Assembly: GCA_028875135.1 (NCBI GenBank)
Contig: JAPPFQ010000073.1
Location: 1 to 7,130, forward strand
Reading direction: 5' to 3'
Length of the DNA stretch: 7,130 nucleotides
From: Acidobacteriota bacterium
GTDB lineage: Bacteria > Acidobacteriota > Terriglobia > Versatilivoradales > Versatilivoraceae
Position 1 is the stretch's first letter. Every line of letters starts with the position of its first letter. Made by a program: the position numbers and the translations under genes. A model generated the notes under the pieces. The model saw only the letters and a program-made list of their open reading frames with translations. It searched no databases and was not told where the DNA came from. Positions 5,723-7,130 of the stretch are shown piece after piece.

Positions 5723-5732
5723 GGCTTCCTTC

Positions 5733-7064
5733 CTAACCTGCGGATTCGGCCGCGCGGGCGCGGTCGACCTCGCCGGTCTTCACCAGGAACAACAGAAAGA
5801 CCGGGGCGACGGTGAGGATACCCGCCAACCCCAAGGCCCACTGGTAGGAAACCAGGTGGTCGGCCGCGCCTCCCTGCAACCAGAGCAACCATTCTCGCAG
5901 CGGGCCGGCCAGCCAGTTCCCGATGACGTGGGAAACGTTGGACAGCGTCATGTAGGTGGTGAACACCGTTCCCGCGGCCACGGTCCAGGAGATCCTCATG
6001 GCCATGGAGAGAAACCCGACCGAACCGATGGCCGCCAGGGTCTCGTAGGAAAGCAAATACGACATGGCGAACCAGCCCTCGTTCCACAGGCCGGGGAATG
6101 CCGCGAAGATCGCGGCAGCCGCCCCATAGCCGATATAGCCGACCGAGAGGATCAGCCGCCTCCCATAGCGGTCGGCCAGATAACCGCCCCCCACGGCGCC
6201 CAAAATAATGGGGGCGGTGGCATACAGTCCGGAGGCTCTCGAGAACTCCACATCCGTCCAGCGGGGACTCAGGTGCTGGGTGTACAGCACGTTGGAGAGG
6301 ACTTCGTTGACTCCCAACCCGATCAGCTTGGCCAGCGTGAACACGATGAAGACCCAGGTGGTCGTCAGCGAAAACGCCCTAAGAACGCTGCCAAGGGTCG
6401 CTAACGGGTTGCGTACGCTCCGAACGCCCGTGGAGGCAGCCCGGCCGGCGCTCCAGGGGAACCGCTTCTCGCCCCGCCGCTCCAGGAAGACGATGGGGAC
6501 CAGCATGATGGCCAGCAGCAGCAGCACCTGAACAACCGCGCAGGCCTCCAGCCCCCACACGTTGATGATATGGGAAAGACTCCAGGCGCCCACCCCTTTG
6601 CCGATGAGCTTTGAGGCCCACATCAAGCCGTTGGTCCGCCCCTGCTCCCGGGGAGGCAGAATGTCGACCGCCAAGGCGTCGGTGCAGACGTCCTGCAGGG
6701 AGGCGAAGCAGTTGTGCAGGAAGTACATGTAGAGGATGAACTTCAACTCCTGGGAGGGATCGGCGATGCCGATGAACCCCAGCAGCGTCAGCGCCATCAT
6801 CAACTCGGAACCGATGATCCAGGGCCGCCTTCTCCCCATGGAGCGGATGGTGAAGCTGTCCATCAAGGGGGCCCAGATCAGCTTGAAGGACCAGTGAATC
6901 AGGATGATGGCCTTGAGGTTGCCGATATCGGTGTCGGGAATCTGGTAGTTGTAGGAAAGGAAGGAGGGCAGCGAAATCAACATGAATCCCCAGGGAATCC
7001 CCTGGGCGAAATAGAGCGCGCACAGGGTCACCGTTCGCTGCCATCGAGTGTCGACCAGCGCCAT
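5733..7064 (-). CDS. MFS transporter, AmpG-like
   Basis: A 443-residue major facilitator superfamily permease of the AmpG/acetyl-CoA-transporter type, an inner-membrane importer probably driven by the proton gradient. The N-terminus LYFAQGIPWGFMLISLPSFL (18-36) is the hallmark first helix of the group. APLMDSF...GRRRPWII (66-84) is the loop 2-3 motif A; QDVCTDALAVDILPPREQGRTNG (124-146) is the AmpG-type helix 4 and loop; the second half repeats motif A as GGYLADRYGRR (293-303). About twelve hydrophobic spans fit the length, with a charged central loop near 195-225. The start is fixed by a perfect AGGAGGT at 7076-7082, 11 bases upstream. AmpG itself imports anhydro-muropeptides; here the substrate is not established, and pairing with a D-amino-acid enzyme 10 bases downstream suggests a D-amino-acid-containing or cell-wall-derived solute (inference). 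No AmpC, AmpD or other recycling gene is in the window. Confidence 0.85.
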   Translation of the reverse strand: MALVDTRWQRTVTLCALYFAQGIPWGFMLISLPSFLSYNYQIPDTDIGNLKAIILIHWSFKLIWAPLMDSFTIRSMGRRRPWIIGSELMMALTLLGFIGIADPSQELKFILYMYFLHNCFASLQDVCTDALAVDILPPREQGRTNGLMWASKLIGKGVGAWSLSHIINVWGLEACAVVQVLLLLAIMLVPIVFLERRGEKRFPWSAGRAASTGVRSVRNPLATLGSVLRAFSLTTTWVFIVFTLAKLIGLGVNEVLSNVLYTQHLSPRWTDVEFSRASGLYATAPIILGAVGGGYLADRYGRRLILSVGYIGYGAAAAIFAAFPGLWNEGWFAMSYLLSYETLAAIGSVGFLSMAMRISWTVAAGTVFTTYMTLSNVSHVIGNWLAGPLREWLLWLQGGAADHLVSYQWALGLAGILTVAPVFLLFLVKTGEVDRARAAESAG

Positions 7065-7130
7065 GGAAAAGCCCCACCTCCTGCGTTTCTTGAGATCCCG
7101 CCCCCGTCGAGCAGCCCAAACGCTACCAGC

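Noticed and set aside
4712..5815. 367-codon plus-strand open frame opposite the PLP enzyme
   Set aside because: Long antisense frames are common in GC-rich genes. The minus-strand reading has all the family motifs, and this frame has a Gly/Arg/His-rich, chance-like composition.
6379..7119. 246-codon minus-strand frame overlapping the MFS gene
   Set aside because: A shifted frame of the transporter, lacking hydrophobic spans; the true frame has a perfect ribosome-binding site and family motifs.

Overview
The window looks like chromosomal DNA of a GC-rich bacterium that uses clear Shine-Dalgarno sites. The gene set (a duplicated extracytoplasmic Cache protein, a DUF2784 membrane protein, a D-threonine-aldolase/D-serine-dehydratase-like enzyme and an AmpG-like MFS transporter) would fit an environmental lineage such as Acidobacteriota. 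That placement is inference from gene flavour and base composition; there is no rRNA or other marker gene to confirm it.

Layout. Positions 1-552 contain no convincing gene but hold two clean inverted repeats, a 14-bp direct repeat and a strong ribosome-binding site that leads into an ATG-TAG start-stop. At 553-1554 (+) lies a secreted protein built from two Cache-like repeats. At 1664-1810 (+) is a candidate 48-residue small ORF whose stop codon directly touches the next start. At 1811-2721 (+) is a gene for a stand-alone HsdR-N-type nuclease (PD-(D/E)xK fold), broken into two frames by an apparent one-base deletion near 2210. A weakly supported 104-residue hypothetical ORF follows (2758-3072, +). 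On the minus strand at 3143-3973 is an unrecognised polytopic membrane protein. At 4203-4610 (+) is a DUF2784 membrane protein. It converges on a minus-strand two-gene operon read in the order 7064-5733 (AmpG-like MFS transporter), then 5722-4607 (PLP-dependent D-amino-acid enzyme). The two convergent stop codons share the palindrome CTAG at 4607-4610.

How the genes relate. The only strong functional pairing is the transporter-enzyme operon. The two genes are 10 bases apart and the ribosome-binding site of the second overlaps the stop of the first, which suggests uptake of a peptidoglycan-like or D-amino-acid-containing solute followed by processing of a D-amino acid. The stretch from about 1600 to 3100 differs from the rest: lower GC in places, a solitary restriction-like nuclease, a frameshift and doubtful small ORFs. 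It reads as a decaying, probably acquired island between chromosomal genes. I do not see a complete defence system, mobile element, CRISPR array, tRNA or rRNA.
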